A DNA stretch of 64,000 bases from Burkholderiaceae bacterium (GTDB taxonomy: Bacteria; Pseudomonadota; Gammaproteobacteria; Burkholderiales; Burkholderiaceae_C): positions 310,001 to 374,000 of the forward strand of contig CP126124.1 of NCBI GenBank assembly GCA_030123545.1, in the 5' to 3' direction. Positions 8,825-16,942 of the stretch are shown one piece after another. The translations under genes and the position numbers were made by a program. The notes beneath the pieces are model-generated. The model had not been told where the DNA came from, searched no databases, and was given only the letters and a program-made list of their open reading frames with translations. Position 1 is the stretch's first letter; each line of letters starts with the position of its first letter.

Positions 8825-10705
8825 ATGAACGCACCGGCGATGCAGGGCCTGGATCTGAATGCGCCCGACCATGTGAAGAACGCGAAGCTGCTGGCCTGGG
8901 TGGCCGACATGGTGGCGCTGTGCAAGCCGGCGCGCATCCACTGGTGCGACGGCAGCGCGGCCGAGTACGACCTGCTGTGCCAGCGACTGGTCGACGCGGG
9001 AACTTTGAAGCGCCTGAATCCGGCGAAGCGCCCGAACAGCTACCTGGCCTGGTCGGACCCGCTCGACGTGGCGCGGGTTGAAGACCGCACCTTCATCTGC
9101 TCGCGGAACAAGGATGACGCGGGCCCGACCAACAACTGGATGGCGCCCGACGAGATGCGCGCCACGCTCGCGCCGCTGTTCGACGGCTGCATGCGCGGGC
9201 GCACGATGTACGTGGTGCCGTTCTCGATGGGGCCGCTGGGCTCGCCGATCGCGCATGTCGGCATCGAACTCTCCGACAGCGCCTACGTCGCGGTCAACAT
9301 GAAGATCATGACGCGCATGGGCCGCGCGGTGTACGACGTGATCGGCACGGACGGCGAGTTCGTGCCCTGCGTGCACACGGTCGGCGCGCCGCTCGATCCC
9401 GGCCAGGCCGACGTGAAATGGCCATGCAACAAAACCAAGTACATCGTGCATTACCCCGAGACGCGCGAGATCTGGTCGTACGGCTCGGGCTACGGCGGCA
9501 ACGCGCTGCTCGGCAAGAAGTGCTTCGCGCTGCGCATCGCCTCGACCATGGGCCGCGACCAGGGGTGGCTGGCCGAGCACATGCTGATCCTCGGCGTGGC
9601 CCGACCCGACGGCAGGAAGTACCACGTCGCCGCCGCGTTCCCGAGCGCCTGCGGCAAGACGAATTTCTCGATGCTGGTGCCGCCCGAAGGTTTCGAGGGC
9701 TGGAAGGTCACGACCATCGGCGACGACATCGCGTGGATCAAGCCGCAGCCCGACGGATCTTTACGCGCGATCAATCCGGAGGCCGGCTACTTCGGTGTCG
9801 CGCCGGGCACCAACTTTCACACGAATCCGAACTGCATGGCCAGCCTCGGGCGCGACGTAATCTTCACCAATGTCGCGCTGACCGACGACGGCGACGTCTG
9901 GTGGGAAGGGATGGAGAAGGACCACGGCGGCGTGCTGCCGGAGCACCTGACCGACTGGCAGGGCCGCGACTGGACTCCGGCGATCGCCCAGGAAAACGCC
10001 GTCGGCGGCAAGCCGCGCGCGGCCGCGCACCCGAACGCGCGCTTCACTGTCGCGGCGACGAACAACCCGGCGCTCGATCCGGCCTGGGACGATCCGCACG
10101 GCGTGCGCATCGACGCTTTCATCTTCGGCGGCCGGCGCTCGACCACGGTACCGCTGGTCACCGAGGCGCGCAACTGGCAGGAGGGCGTCTACATGGCCGC
10201 GACGATGGGCTCGGAGACCACCGCCGCCGCCGCCGGCCAGCAAGGCGTGGTGCGGCGCGACCCGTTCGCGATGCTGCCGTTCATGGGCTACAACATGGCC
10301 GACTACTTCCAGCATTGGCTGCGCCTGGGCGAGCGCTTGGCCCGGTCCGGCGCCGCGCTGCCGCGCATCTACACGACGAACTGGTTCCGCAAGGGCGACG
10401 ATGGCAAGTTCGTCTGGCCCGGCTACGGCGAGAACATGCGCGTGCTCAAGTGGATGATCGACCGGATCGAGGGCACCGCGCAGGGCCGTTCGAATGCGTT
10501 CGGCGTCAGCCCGGTGTACGAGGAGCTGAACTGGGCCGGCCTCGCGTTCACGCCCGAGCAGTTCCGCACCGTGACCAGCATCGACAAGGCGGCCTGGCAG
10601 CGCGAACTCGCGCTGCACGCCGAGCTGTTCGAGCGGCTGCGGCACCACCTGCCGCGCCAGCTCGAGGAAACCAAGGCCGCGATCGAGCAACGTCTCGCGG
10701 CGTGA
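8825..10705 (+). CDS. pckG: phosphoenolpyruvate carboxykinase, GTP-dependent
   Basis: Converts oxaloacetate and GTP to PEP, CO2 and GDP, the entry to gluconeogenesis. Length (626 aa) is standard for the GTP class. The kinase-1a P-loop appears as FPSACGKTN at 272-280 and the kinase-2 motif as GDDIAWIKP about 25 residues later. The GTP-binding end reads NWFRKGDDGKFVWPGYGENMRVLKW. A GAGGAAG ribosome binding site sits 9 nt before the ATG. It is a single-gene unit with a 358-nt leader region. A GC-rich repeat element follows directly downstream. Confidence 0.97.
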   Translation: MNAPAMQGLDLNAPDHVKNAKLLAWVADMVALCKPARIHWCDGSAAEYDLLCQRLVDAGTLKRLNPAKRPNSYLAWSDPLDVARVEDRTFICSRNKDDAGPTNNWMAPDEMRATLAPLFDGCMRGRTMYVVPFSMGPLGSPIAHVGIELSDSAYVAVNMKIMTRMGRAVYDVIGTDGEFVPCVHTVGAPLDPGQADVKWPCNKTKYIVHYPETREIWSYGSGYGGNALLGKKCFALRIASTMGRDQGWLAEHMLILGVARPDGRKYHVAAAFPSACGKTNFSMLVPPEGFEGWKVTTIGDDIAWIKPQPDGSLRAINPEAGYFGVAPGTNFHTNPNCMASLGRDVIFTNVALTDDGDVWWEGMEKDHGGVLPEHLTDWQGRDWTPAIAQENAVGGKPRAAAHPNARFTVAATNNPALDPAWDDPHGVRIDAFIFGGRRSTTVPLVTEARNWQEGVYMAATMGSETTAAAAGQQGVVRRDPFAMLPFMGYNMADYFQHWLRLGERLARSGAALPRIYTTNWFRKGDDGKFVWPGYGENMRVLKWMIDRIEGTAQGRSNAFGVSPVYEELNWAGLAFTPEQFRTVTSIDKAAWQRELALHAELFERLRHHLPRQLEETKAAIEQRLAA

Positions 10706-10713
10706 CAGAACCA

Positions 10714-10832
10714 CCCCCAGGCTGCGCGCACTGCGTGTCGCTTCGCCAGCCCCCTGCGAGGGGGCACCGCCAGCGGCCGAGCCAAGCTCGATCCGCGGCG
10801 GTCACTTGAACGGCCTGCTCCGCGGCCACTCG
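10714..10832 (+). repeat. ~118-nt GC-rich intergenic repeat, copy a
   Basis: Begins CCCCCAGGCTGCGCGCACTG, contains a CCCCCT-N-AGGGGG hairpin core, and ends with CGGCCTGCTCCGCGGCC. Close copies lie at 14095, 35972 and, inverted, 58739. This one lies between the convergent pckG and DUF488 genes, so it may act in termination. Confidence 0.8.
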
Positions 10833-10865
10833 AACACAGCTTTCGCGATATGGGTGACGCGCAGG

Positions 10866-11489
10866 TTAGGAAAAATCTCTTCGGGACTCGGTCGAGGCGG
10901 GGTAGACCAGCGCGCCGCTGGTGAGCGCTTGCGCGCACGGCGTCATGCGCGCCGGTTCCATATGGCCCGGGCCCATCAGGTGGAACACCTGTTCACCGGC
11001 GGCGAGCAGGTAGTCCGCAATGATGCGCCGGTGGCAGCGCCACCACACGGCCTCCGCACACATGATCGCGCAAGGCTGGCGGTGGCCCAGTTCGCATAGC
11101 TGCGCGAACCCGGCGCGGAACGCATCGCTCATCGCATAGTCGGCGTAGTAGTGAAAGCTCGCGTTTTCCCAGAACCCGTTGACCTCGGGCAGCACGTTGC
11201 GATCCTTGCCGCGCAGGCCGCCGAGCGCCGCAAGGTGCCGATATCCGACGTCGAACCGCGCCAGCGATTGCGGCAGCGTATCGCCGTTGTACTGCGGGTT
11301 CGTGCGCGAGCGCGGCACGGTGCGCACGTCGACCACCTGGGTCACGCCGGCTGCGGCCAGCAGCGCCGCGAATTCGTCCACCGAGCGCGTCGAGTGGCCG
11401 ATCGTGTAGAACGGGATTCGCGCAGCGATGCGTGGCTGTTCCAGCCCTGCTGACTTCCGGATGGATGGGGAGCGCGCGGCATTGGGCAT
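10866..11489 (-). CDS. DUF488 family protein
   Basis: A 207-residue cytoplasmic protein of the DUF488 family. Diagnostic stretches are FYTIGHSTRSVDEF, DVRTVPRSRTNPQYN, LGGLRG and the C-terminal CAEAVWWRCHRRIIADYL. The conserved Cys, Glu and Arg residues suggest an enzyme, but no reaction is established for the family. The ATG at 11489 gives about 25 extra N-terminal residues before the domain; a start closer to the domain is possible. It is alone, convergent with pckG. Confidence 0.85.
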   Translation of the reverse strand: MPNAARSPSIRKSAGLEQPRIAARIPFYTIGHSTRSVDEFAALLAAAGVTQVVDVRTVPRSRTNPQYNGDTLPQSLARFDVGYRHLAALGGLRGKDRNVLPEVNGFWENASFHYYADYAMSDAFRAGFAQLCELGHRQPCAIMCAEAVWWRCHRRIIADYLLAAGEQVFHLMGPGHMEPARMTPCAQALTSGALVYPASTESRRDFS

Positions 11490-11641
11490 CGTCGGTCGGG
11501 GAGGTTGGCAGCGCTACTGTCGCCAACTCGCGGCATCGACCCGCGGCCCCGCGCGAATATCCCTGAAGCGTCGATGGCCTCGGGCGGCGTCGGTCGATGC
11601 GGCGCGAAGGCTCCGTCGCCACCGGAGCAATCACCGACGAT

Positions 11642-11673
11642 GCAAAACAAAACCCCCTCCGATCGGGAGGGGG
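11642..11673 (-). terminator. rho-independent terminator of the 11734-12510 gene
   Basis: On the minus strand an 8-bp GC stem (CCCCCTCC pairing with GGAGGGGG, 5-nt loop) is followed by TTTTGTTTTG. It lies about 60 nt after the stop codon of the minus-strand membrane-protein gene. The stem and T-run are textbook. Confidence 0.85.
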
Positions 11674-11733
11674 TGGCATCGAACGGGCCGTGCACGTTCC
11701 GGGTCTGACCGCACAGGCCATGTTTGACAGAGG

Positions 11734-12510
11734 TCAGGCGCTGACGCGGTAGTGCAGCAGTCCTTCGAGCAGCGAATGCCGCCAGCGATTGGCGTTGCTC
11801 GCCTTGTTGCCGGCCTTCACGCCCGGTTCCTGCTTCGGCTCGCCTTGCTCGTTCCACTGCAGCTCACGCTGCCACGCCTTGGAAGCCTGGGCCCTGACCG
11901 ACTCGGCGACAGTCCGCTGCTCCTGGGCAACCTTCCCGTCCAGCCGCTGCGCAGCCGGCTCGATGTACGCGCCCCACCAGTTGGCTCCGACGTTCGCCGA
12001 CTGCCCGCTGTCGGCGCGCCAGTCGTGCATCGGCCGGTACTGGTCGAACCACTGGATGTAGCGGCGGGTTTCGGCAATCTCGGCCGCGGCTTCGGGCTGG
12101 CCCTCGCTGCGCCATTCAGCGGCGTCGAGCGCGTATTGCAGGTCGGCGCGGATGCGCGGGTCCTGGCGCGCCGCTTCGAGGTAATGCGCCAGTGCACGCT
12201 TTTGCGCAGCGCGCTCCGACCGGGCGTCGAGCCGCACCACGAGGCGACCGGCCAGACGGCGTGCCGGGCTTGAGAGCAGCCCCAGCGCCGCGAAAGCGAC
12301 CGCCCACATCACGACCCAGGCGACGAACAGGTTGTCGTCGGACCAGCTGCTGACCAGTTGGTCGGCCACCACGATCAAGGCGGCGACCGATGCCGCGAGA
12401 AGCAGCGCGGCCAGCGCACGGCTGCTGTGGGAGCCCTTGCGCGGCGCCACCGCGGTGGGGTCCGCCATGGCCGCGTCCCGGCTATCAATGACTGCATTCA
12501 GGTTGTTCAT
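11734..12510 (-). CDS. two-helix membrane protein of unknown function
   Basis: A 258-residue protein. Two hydrophobic segments (about residues 32-50 and 60-80) are followed by a long, charged, probably cytoplasmic region rich in Ala, Arg and Gln. The tail carries WRADSGQSANVGANWWGAYIEP and ends with RWRHSLLEGLLHYRVSA. I recognise no family. It is divergent from the LysR gene at 12636 and shares its control region, so it is the likely target of that regulator. A strong terminator lies downstream, so it is a single-gene unit. Confidence 0.7.
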   Translation of the reverse strand: MNNLNAVIDSRDAAMADPTAVAPRKGSHSSRALAALLLAASVAALIVVADQLVSSWSDDNLFVAWVVMWAVAFAALGLLSSPARRLAGRLVVRLDARSERAAQKRALAHYLEAARQDPRIRADLQYALDAAEWRSEGQPEAAAEIAETRRYIQWFDQYRPMHDWRADSGQSANVGANWWGAYIEPAAQRLDGKVAQEQRTVAESVRAQASKAWQRELQWNEQGEPKQEPGVKAGNKASNANRWRHSLLEGLLHYRVSA

Positions 12511-12584
12511 GATGAATTCCCTTTCTTCTCCATTGCTGATGTCCGCATATTAGGGTTAACACCAGCATCGTTCAAGTTTATATT

Positions 12585-12604
12585 TGTGATCTTCTATATT
12601 CACA
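12585..12604. promoter_or_regulatory. LysR-type operator in divergent promoter region
   Basis: A perfect inverted repeat TGTGA-N10-TCACA lies in an AT-rich stretch between the membrane-protein gene and the LysR gene. It fits the T-N11-A form of LysR sites. The half-site sequence also resembles Crp sites, but the 10-nt spacer is too long for Crp (6 nt). Confidence 0.55.
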
Positions 12605-12635
12605 TTGGTGATGTATCGGCGCAGAATTCGTGTTC

Positions 12636-13604
12636 ATGGACAGCCCGAACTTCCGCACCCTCGACCTGAACCTGCTGCGCGTGTTCGACGAGGTGATGAC
12701 CGAGCGCAGCCTGACCCGGGCCGCGCGCAACCTGTCGCTGACCCAGCCGGCGGTCAGCAATGCGCTGCGCCGGCTGCGCGAGGCGCTCGGCGACGAGCTG
12801 GTGCGCCGCGGCGGACAGGGCATGGAGCCGACGCCGCGCGCGCGCGCGCTGTGGCCGGCAGTGCGCGACGCACTGCGCCAACTGCAGGCCTCGCTCGCGC
12901 CGAGCGCGTTCGTGCCGGCCGACGCCGACAACAGCTTCGTGCTGGCGATGGCCGACGCGACCGGCGCCGAGTTGATTCCGCATCTGGCCGAGACGCTGGA
13001 GAACGAGGCGCCCGGGGTGTCGCTGCGCGTCGTGCCGCTGCTCACGCGGGACCCGCGCCGGCTGCTCGACGACGAATCCGCCGATCTCGCGGTCGGCTAT
13101 TTCCCCGCGGTGCTGGCCGACCTGACCGCGCGCGCCCAGGTCGGCAAGGCGGTGGCGTTCGCGCACGAGCCGCTGTACGAGGGCCGCTATGTCTGCGTGA
13201 TGCGGCAGAGCCATCCGCTCGCGGCGCAGTCGCTGACGCTGGCCCGGTTCTGCGGCGCGCGCCATCTGCTGGTGAGCTTCTCCGGCGAGCCGTTCGGCTT
13301 CACCGACCAGGCGCTGACCGCGCTGGGCCGCGAGCGCCGGGTGGTGCTGACCGTGAACCAGTTCTATACGGCGGGCCAGGTGGTGTCGCGCTCGAACCTG
13401 CTGACCGTGCTGCCGCAGCATTTCGTGCCGCTGATCGGCTTCGGCGGCGAGCTGGTGCAGCGCGAGTTGCCGTTCGAGGTGCCTGCGGTGCGGGTGACGG
13501 CGCTGTGGCACCGCCGCGTCGAATACAGCGGCGCGCACCGCTGGCTGCGCCAGGCGGTCGCCGGCGCCGCGCACGAAGCGTTTGCGGCCGCTCCGCGCGC
13601 CTGA
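12636..13604 (+). CDS. LysR family transcriptional regulator
   Basis: DNA-binding regulator, 322 residues from the ATG at 12636 (a second ATG two codons upstream also exists). The N-terminal winged helix-turn-helix is LDLNLLRVFDEVMTERSLTRAARNLSLTQPAVSNALRRLRE. The rest is a LysR substrate-binding domain resembling the NahR/DntR/PcpR group. It is divergent from the membrane-protein gene, with an inverted repeat between them. A uspA gene follows 59 nt downstream on the same strand. Confidence 0.93.
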   Translation: MDSPNFRTLDLNLLRVFDEVMTERSLTRAARNLSLTQPAVSNALRRLREALGDELVRRGGQGMEPTPRARALWPAVRDALRQLQASLAPSAFVPADADNSFVLAMADATGAELIPHLAETLENEAPGVSLRVVPLLTRDPRRLLDDESADLAVGYFPAVLADLTARAQVGKAVAFAHEPLYEGRYVCVMRQSHPLAAQSLTLARFCGARHLLVSFSGEPFGFTDQALTALGRERRVVLTVNQFYTAGQVVSRSNLLTVLPQHFVPLIGFGGELVQRELPFEVPAVRVTALWHRRVEYSGAHRWLRQAVAGAAHEAFAAAPRA

Positions 13605-13663
13605 AGCCGCGGAGCCGGCCCGGCTGCGCCGGCAGCGGTAGACTGCCGAATGGAAACGCGACC

Positions 13664-14086
13664 ATGAAGATTCTACTGGCCGTCGACGGCAGCCGCCACA
13701 CGCGCAGGATGCTGAGCTACGTCATCGATCACGACGAGTTGTTCACCGTGCGCAACGAATTCACCGCGCTCACCGTGCTGCCGCCGTTTCCGCCGCGCGT
13801 GCGGCAGGCCGCCGGCCGGACCATGGTCGACGACTACTACGCCGACGAGGCGCACAAGGTGCTCGATCCGCTGCGCGAGCAACTGCAGCGCAGCAACATC
13901 GCGGCGCAGGCCGAGTGGCGGGTCGGCCCCGCCGGCGCGACGATCGCCCGCGTCGCGCTGACCGGGCGCTTCGGCCTGGTGATGATGGGCTCGCACGGAC
14001 ACGGCGCGCTAAAGAATCTGGTGCTGGGCTCGGTCGCGACCCAGGTGCTGGCGCAATGCACCGTGCCGGTGCTGATCGTGCGGTAG
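13664..14086 (+). CDS. universal stress protein, UspA family
   Basis: A 140-residue cytoplasmic stress protein. It starts MKILLAVDGSRHTRRML and ends with the ATP-binding signature GSHGHGALKNLVLGSVATQVL followed by CTVPVLIVR. That matches the G-2x-G-9x-G(S) pattern of ATP-binding Usp proteins. It is in a different frame from the LysR gene and begins 59 nt after it. A long open frame covers both, so the true start must be taken from the domain boundary; the ATG at 13664 is clear. A repeat element follows within 10 nt. Confidence 0.92.
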   Translation: MKILLAVDGSRHTRRMLSYVIDHDELFTVRNEFTALTVLPPFPPRVRQAAGRTMVDDYYADEAHKVLDPLREQLQRSNIAAQAEWRVGPAGATIARVALTGRFGLVMMGSHGHGALKNLVLGSVATQVLAQCTVPVLIVR

Positions 14087-14094
14087 ATAGACCA

Positions 14095-14212
14095 CCCCCA
14101 GGCTGCGCGCACTGCGTGTCGGTCCGCCAACCCCCTCCAGGGGGCACCGCCAGCGGACCGGCGGAGCCGGATCTGCGGCGGTCGCTTGCACGGCCTGCTC
14201 CGCGGCCTCTCG
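14095..14212 (+). repeat. ~118-nt GC-rich intergenic repeat, copy b
   Basis: Same order of blocks as the copy at 10714: CCCCCAGGCTGCGCGCACTG, a CCCCCT/AGGGGG hairpin core, then CGGCCTGCTCCGCGGCC. It lies between two same-strand genes. Confidence 0.8.
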
Positions 14213-14393
14213 AATCCGTTTCATGTGTCGTAATCGCGCCGGGGGCCGTTGCATCCTAAGACATTGCGATAAGGATTTTTACGACCGCGCGGGCGTGACG
14301 GAAACGCGCGATGTGAAACAATCTGATCGAGGCTGCCGTGCATGCATCTTGCTTGCAGCCCTGGGGAGTGCCGGCGTGGGTTCGGAGGCCGCG

Positions 14394-14948
14394 ATGAAGA
14401 AGGTCTGGATATACGGGATGGTTTGGACCGCAGCGACGCTGCTGGCGCTCAGCCTCGCGTATGTCTCGCCGAACGAGCGCGAGATGATGGGCCGCCTGCC
14501 GGCGGTCGAGGCCTACCGGCTCGGGCATGACCAGCCGGTCAGCCTGCCCGAAGCGCTTCCGGCGCATCGCACACTGGCGCTGGTCGCTTTCCGGCACAGC
14601 CAGAAGGGCGAGGTCGACAGCTGGATTTCCGGTCTGAAACTGCAGGGCAACGCCGGCATTGCCTGGATCCGGATGCCGGTGATCGACGACAAGGGCGGGG
14701 CGCTGCGCCGCCGGGAAGTGCAGGCCCGGCTCGAACAGTATTACGCCGACGACGCCGACCGGGCCAGCCTGCTGTCGGTGTTCACCGACCGCGCGGCGTT
14801 TGTGCGCGCGACCGGCGTGACCGATACCGATCACGCCGTGGTGCTGGTGCTGGACCGGCACGGCAACGTGCTGGCGCGCGCGCAAGGGCCGTACGACGCC
14901 GACCGGGCGCAGGCGCTGCTCGAAACCCTGCGCGGATCGGACCGATAA
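14394..14948 (+). CDS. membrane-anchored protein with thioredoxin-like fold features
   Basis: A 184-residue protein with one N-terminal hydrophobic segment (VWIYGMVWTAATLLALSLAYV), so it is anchored or exported. The rest has alternating strands and helices (LALVAFRHSQKGEVDSWI, DHAVVLVLDRHGNVLARAQG) typical of thioredoxin-like folds, but no CxxC pair is present, so redox activity is unlikely. GGAGG lies 5 nt before this ATG. An upstream in-frame start at 14223 gives a non-conserved extension. An inverted repeat GTCGTAA/TTACGAC (14227-14285) lies in the leader. Specific role unknown. Confidence 0.65.
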   Translation: MKKVWIYGMVWTAATLLALSLAYVSPNEREMMGRLPAVEAYRLGHDQPVSLPEALPAHRTLALVAFRHSQKGEVDSWISGLKLQGNAGIAWIRMPVIDDKGGALRRREVQARLEQYYADDADRASLLSVFTDRAAFVRATGVTDTDHAVVLVLDRHGNVLARAQGPYDADRAQALLETLRGSDR

Positions 14949-14970
14949 GCCGCCGCATCGGGCCGATGCG

Positions 14971-15918
14971 TCAGGGCTCGGGCCGCATGCCGATCCGCGC
15001 TGCCACCTCGCGCACGCAGTCGATCACAAGACGCGCCATCGGCGACGAGGTGCGGTTGAGCAGCGAAACCACCCGGGTGTCGGAATAGACCGCAGGCAGA
15101 TCGTCCACCTGTAACTGCACCAGCGCATCGGCGCCGGCACCGCCCTGGACCCAGGCGTCGGGCAGGCCGATCACCGTGTCGGTCTGCGTTGCCAGCGTGC
15201 GCAGCAGCGAGGTGTCGTCGCACTGCAGCACGAGCCCGATCGAACCGTCGGCGCTACCGCTCAACCGCCCGAACAACTCCTCGACCGCCGACGGCAGCTT
15301 GGTCGCAGCGATGCCGAACACGGCTGCGTCGGCCAGCCGGCAGGCACGGCCGGCGAGCGGATGGCCGGCGCGAACATAGAGATGGCCCGGCAGCCGTCCC
15401 AGCGGCGTGACCTCGATCCGGGGGTCGGCCGGAATGTCGCGCCCGTCGGCGATGAAGAACTCGATGTCTTCGACCAGCAGCCGCTGCTGCAGCAACGGCC
15501 AGTTGCCGATCTCCAGCCGCAGCGCGACGCCGGGATAACGCTGGCGCAGGCTGGGCACCACCAGCGGCAGCAGCGCGGCCGCGGGAAACGGCCCTGCGCC
15601 GAACGCGGTGTCGCCGAGTTCGCTGTCGCGGTACAGCGAAGCGTCGCGCTGCAGGCAGCGCGCATCGAACAGCAGCCGGCGCGCGCGCTCGATCAGGAAA
15701 CCGCCGGCCGGCGTCGGCTTCGCCCCTTCCACCCCGCGATCGAACAGCCGCAGCCCCAGATCGCTCTCGATCGACTGGATGCTGCGGCTGAACGCCGGCT
15801 GGCTCAGATGCACCCGCTCCGCCGCACGACCGAAATGGCCTTCCTCCACCAGCGCCACCAGATGCTCGAGGCGCTTCAGATCGACAACCAATCTACGCAA
15901 TGTATGCGTCTCATGCAT
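14971..15918 (-). CDS. LysR family transcriptional regulator
   Basis: Regulator of 315 residues. The helix-turn-helix covers LKRLEHLVALVEEGHFGRAAERVHLSQPAFSRSIQSIESDLG, followed by a standard effector-binding domain. It is divergent from the sterol-desaturase-type gene and probably controls it. A perfect TATAAT on the minus strand ends only 7 nt upstream of the ATG at 15918, so this mRNA would be nearly leaderless. A TTG start at 15891, just before VVDLKRLEHL, is an alternative. Confidence 0.9.
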   Translation of the reverse strand: MHETHTLRRLVVDLKRLEHLVALVEEGHFGRAAERVHLSQPAFSRSIQSIESDLGLRLFDRGVEGAKPTPAGGFLIERARRLLFDARCLQRDASLYRDSELGDTAFGAGPFPAAALLPLVVPSLRQRYPGVALRLEIGNWPLLQQRLLVEDIEFFIADGRDIPADPRIEVTPLGRLPGHLYVRAGHPLAGRACRLADAAVFGIAATKLPSAVEELFGRLSGSADGSIGLVLQCDDTSLLRTLATQTDTVIGLPDAWVQGGAGADALVQLQVDDLPAVYSDTRVVSLLNRTSSPMARLVIDCVREVAARIGMRPEP

Positions 15919-15954
15919 CGATTCATTATAGACATTGCATTGGACGAATTGACA
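15898..15954. promoter_or_regulatory. divergent LysR control region
   Basis: A perfect inverted repeat CAATGT (15898-15903) / ACATTG (15932-15937) flanks a minus-strand TATAAT (15930-15925) and overlaps the start of the LysR gene. A plus-strand TTGACA lies at 15949-15954 without a good -10, as expected for an activator-dependent promoter. Confidence 0.5.
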
Positions 15955-16026
15955 CCCGTCGCCGATAACTCCAGCACCCGCATCACATGCCGCCGGTCAC
16001 TGGCGGCGCAACCCTGGAGACCCCCT

Positions 16027-16917
16027 ATGAGTCCGTTGATTCAGAACCTGCTGGTGATCAGTTTGATCCTCGGCTTCGCCATCATGGAGTTCGTGACCCG
16101 CCGTTACCAGACCACGGTGCACGCGACCGCGAACGACACCAAGCTGGAGGCTGCGATGTTCGTCAGCCTGATCGCGATCGCGCAGCCGGTCGCGCTGCTC
16201 GTGACCAACGCGCTGTGCGCCTGGGGCATGCCGGCCGAGCGCGGCGCCTGGGCGCATCTGCCCTGGTGGGCGATGGTCGGCATCCTGCTCGTCGCCGACG
16301 ACCTGACGCAGTACCTTTGGCACCGCGCCTCGCATACCCGGTTGCTGTGGCCGCTGCACCGCGCGCACCACTCCGCCAGCTACATGAGCATCCGCATCAC
16401 CTATCGCAACAACTTCTTCTACTACCTGCTGATGCCCGGCCTGTGGAGCGCCGGCGTGCTGGTGTACCTGGGCCTGGGCCCGGTGTACGTGGTCTACATC
16501 GTCGTCAAGCTGGCCGTGATCATGGGTGCGCACTGCGCCTGGCGCTGGGACGAGCCGCTGTACCGCATCCGCGCGCTGCGGCCGCTGATGTGGATCGTCG
16601 AGCGCACGATCTCGACGCCGGCCACGCATTGGGCGCACCATGCGCTGACGAACAGCGACGGCATCGGCCACTACAAGGGCAACTTCGGCAACCTGCTGTT
16701 CGTCTGGGACATGCTGTTCGGCACCGCCCACATCACGCGTCGCTATCCGGCCGCGGTCGGCCTGCAGGACGATCGGCTGTTCGGCGATGAGCGCTGGGCA
16801 CACCAGATGTTCTACCCGCTCGCCCAATCCAGCCGCGCGCACAGCGCGCTGCGCCCCGGCGGTCTACCATACGAGGAAGCGCCGGCGACCCTGACCCCGC
16901 CGACGCGCGCCGCCTGA
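16027..16917 (+). CDS. sterol desaturase / fatty acid hydroxylase family membrane protein
   Basis: Di-iron membrane oxygenase family, 296 residues. The histidine clusters are HRASH, HRAHH and, near the C-terminus, HWAHH, which bind the two irons. Several hydrophobic segments span the inner membrane. GGAGA precedes the ATG at 16027. The aldehyde dehydrogenase gene begins 25 nt downstream, so an alcohol or hydroxylated lipid produced here might be oxidised by its neighbours, but the substrate is unknown. Confidence 0.9.
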   Translation: MSPLIQNLLVISLILGFAIMEFVTRRYQTTVHATANDTKLEAAMFVSLIAIAQPVALLVTNALCAWGMPAERGAWAHLPWWAMVGILLVADDLTQYLWHRASHTRLLWPLHRAHHSASYMSIRITYRNNFFYYLLMPGLWSAGVLVYLGLGPVYVVYIVVKLAVIMGAHCAWRWDEPLYRIRALRPLMWIVERTISTPATHWAHHALTNSDGIGHYKGNFGNLLFVWDMLFGTAHITRRYPAAVGLQDDRLFGDERWAHQMFYPLAQSSRAHSALRPGGLPYEEAPATLTPPTRAA

Positions 16918-16942
16918 AGCGGTTTTGGACAGGTACCCCACC

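Noticed and set aside
12585..12604. Crp binding site
   Set aside because: The half-sites fit but the spacer is 10 nt where Crp needs 6, and the position between a LysR gene and its divergent neighbour favours a LysR site.
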